Shown piece after piece: positions 4,909-5,285 of a DNA stretch of 5,285 bases. How positions within the stretch are numbered: position 1 is the stretch's first letter; each line of letters opens with the position of its first letter. The translations under genes and the position numbers were made by a program. Source of the stretch: Helicobacteraceae bacterium (GTDB lineage Bacteria > Campylobacterota > Campylobacteria > Campylobacterales > SZUA-545). Location: the NCBI GenBank assembly GCA_031276985.1, contig JAISMA010000137.1:1-5285 (forward strand). The letters run 5' to 3'. A model generated the notes under the pieces. That model was not told the DNA's origin. It saw only the letters and a program-made list of their open reading frames with translations, and did not search any database.

Positions 4909-4943
4909 CTGTACAACTCCTAATGATAATGTTTGAAGGACGC

Positions 4944-4949
4944 ATTATA
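4944..4949 (-). promoter_or_regulatory. Consensus -10 box TATAAT for the 4381-4908 gene
   Basis: The minus strand reads TATAAT 35 bases upstream of the ATG at 4908. This leaves a leader of roughly 28 bases that contains the AGGAG ribosome site. The upstream bases are A/T-rich (TTTGCAAAAATAG) without a -35 box at 17 bases, as is common for Campylobacterota vegetative promoters. The perfect hexamer at the right distance makes this the best promoter candidate in the window. Confidence 0.6.
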
Positions 4950-5008
4950 GCGCTATTTTTGCAAATAAACAGCGTTTAATTTAATCTCCGGCTAAAGCGT
5001 CGATCGGA

Positions 5009-5056
5009 TTTAGATTAGCGGCGTTACGATCGCGCTAATCGATAATTTCATCTAAA
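5009..5056. other. Overlapping inverted repeats downstream of the AraC-type gene
   Basis: GATTAGCG (5013-5020) is exactly complementary to CGCTAATC (5033-5040) with a 12-base loop. TTTAGAT (5009-5015) is exactly complementary to ATCTAAA (5050-5056) and shares three bases with the first arm. The first stem begins 17 bases after the stop codon of the AraC-type gene, where a terminator is expected. No T-run follows on the minus strand, so termination is uncertain. It may instead be an operator. Confidence 0.4.
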
Positions 5057-5057
5057 A

Positions 5058-5285
5058 TCAGCCGTTTTCTGCGACGTTGACGTTATATAGATTTTTTATA
5101 TCACGCAGAGGCGGCGCGCCAAAAAGACGACGATATTCGCGGTTAAACTGCGAAGGACTTTCATAGCCCACCAAAAACGCCGCGCTCGCCGCGTCTATGT
5201 TTTCGGTTAGCATTAGCCGCCTAGCTTCGTTTAACCGCAATTTCTTTTGAAATTGCAACGGACTCATAGTCGTTAGCGCGTGAAA
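5058..5285 (-). CDS. AraC-family transcriptional regulator, C-terminal DNA-binding part (cut by the right edge)
   Basis: The visible 75 codons are the second half of an AraC/XylS DNA-binding domain. They begin FHALTTMSPLQFQKKLRLNE, which includes the linker helix region and start of the second helix-turn-helix. They continue with EARRLML and then GYESPSQFNREYRRLFGAPPLRDI, the family signature. The reading frame is open to the edge, so the methionine at 5267 is internal and the true start lies outside. The ESPSQFNREYRRLFGAPPLRD wording fits the subgroup with an AraC_N ligand domain, which includes E. coli YqhC; this is my recollection. YqhC activates yqhD in E. coli, and a YqhD homologue lies 2.1 kb away here, though on the other strand and not adjacent. 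The short tail after RDI (KNLYNVNVAENG) is normal. Family certain, specific role inferred. Confidence 0.9.
   Translation of the reverse strand, partial: FHALTTMSPLQFQKKLRLNEARRLMLTENIDAASAAFLVGYESPSQFNREYRRLFGAPPLRDIKNLYNVNVAENG

Noticed and set aside
4655..4936. Plus-strand 93-codon frame opposite the 4381-4908 gene
   Set aside because: Serine/cysteine-rich shadow. The minus-strand gene has a TATAAT box, AGGAG and a protein-like composition.

Overview
The window looks like a piece of a Campylobacterota (epsilonproteobacterial) chromosome. Two things suggest this. The flavodoxin is a long-chain protein close to Helicobacter/Campylobacter FldA in its GDLQxDW and KFVGLxIDE stretches. The gene at 561-1061 has a C-terminal pattern I associate with uncharacterised Campylobacterota proteins. 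Composition is moderately AT-rich, coding density is high and spacers are short. The assignment is inferred from recalled family resemblance, not from a search.

Left part (1-1277). A possible gene start runs leftwards out of the window from 130, with an ideal AGGAGG ribosome site, a plausible promoter and a strong leader hairpin. Positions 197-560 hold no convincing gene. They contain a cluster of small palindromic repeat units, including a 97-bp element (381-477) bounded by perfect GTCATTCC/GGAATGAC inverted ends. A 166-residue protein of unknown function follows on the minus strand (561-1061). A 216-bp divergent spacer separates it from the next operon and carries a copy of a 21-bp palindromic repeat also found inside that gene.

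Centre (1278-4296). Three plus-strand genes lie 10 and 21 bp apart and probably form one operon: a long-chain flavodoxin, a YqhD-type NADPH-dependent aldehyde reductase/alcohol dehydrogenase with all metal ligands present, and an exported protein made almost entirely of about twelve TPR units. The first two are redox enzymes: a one-electron carrier and an NADPH-linked carbonyl reductase that in other bacteria removes toxic aldehydes. The TPR protein may be a periplasmic scaffold, and its link to the other two is only positional.

Right part (4297-5285). A convergent spacer with an unusual set of competing inverted repeats separates the operon from a minus-strand cytosolic acidic protein of unknown function (4381-4908), which has a perfect TATAAT promoter element. 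Beyond it, entering from the right edge, is the DNA-binding C-terminus of an AraC-family regulator of the AraC_N/YqhC type. In Escherichia coli, YqhC activates yqhD, so this regulator close to a YqhD homologue is the most functionally suggestive link in the window. I see no CRISPR array, tRNA, rRNA, transposase or phage gene, and no clear evidence for a wholly new multi-gene system.
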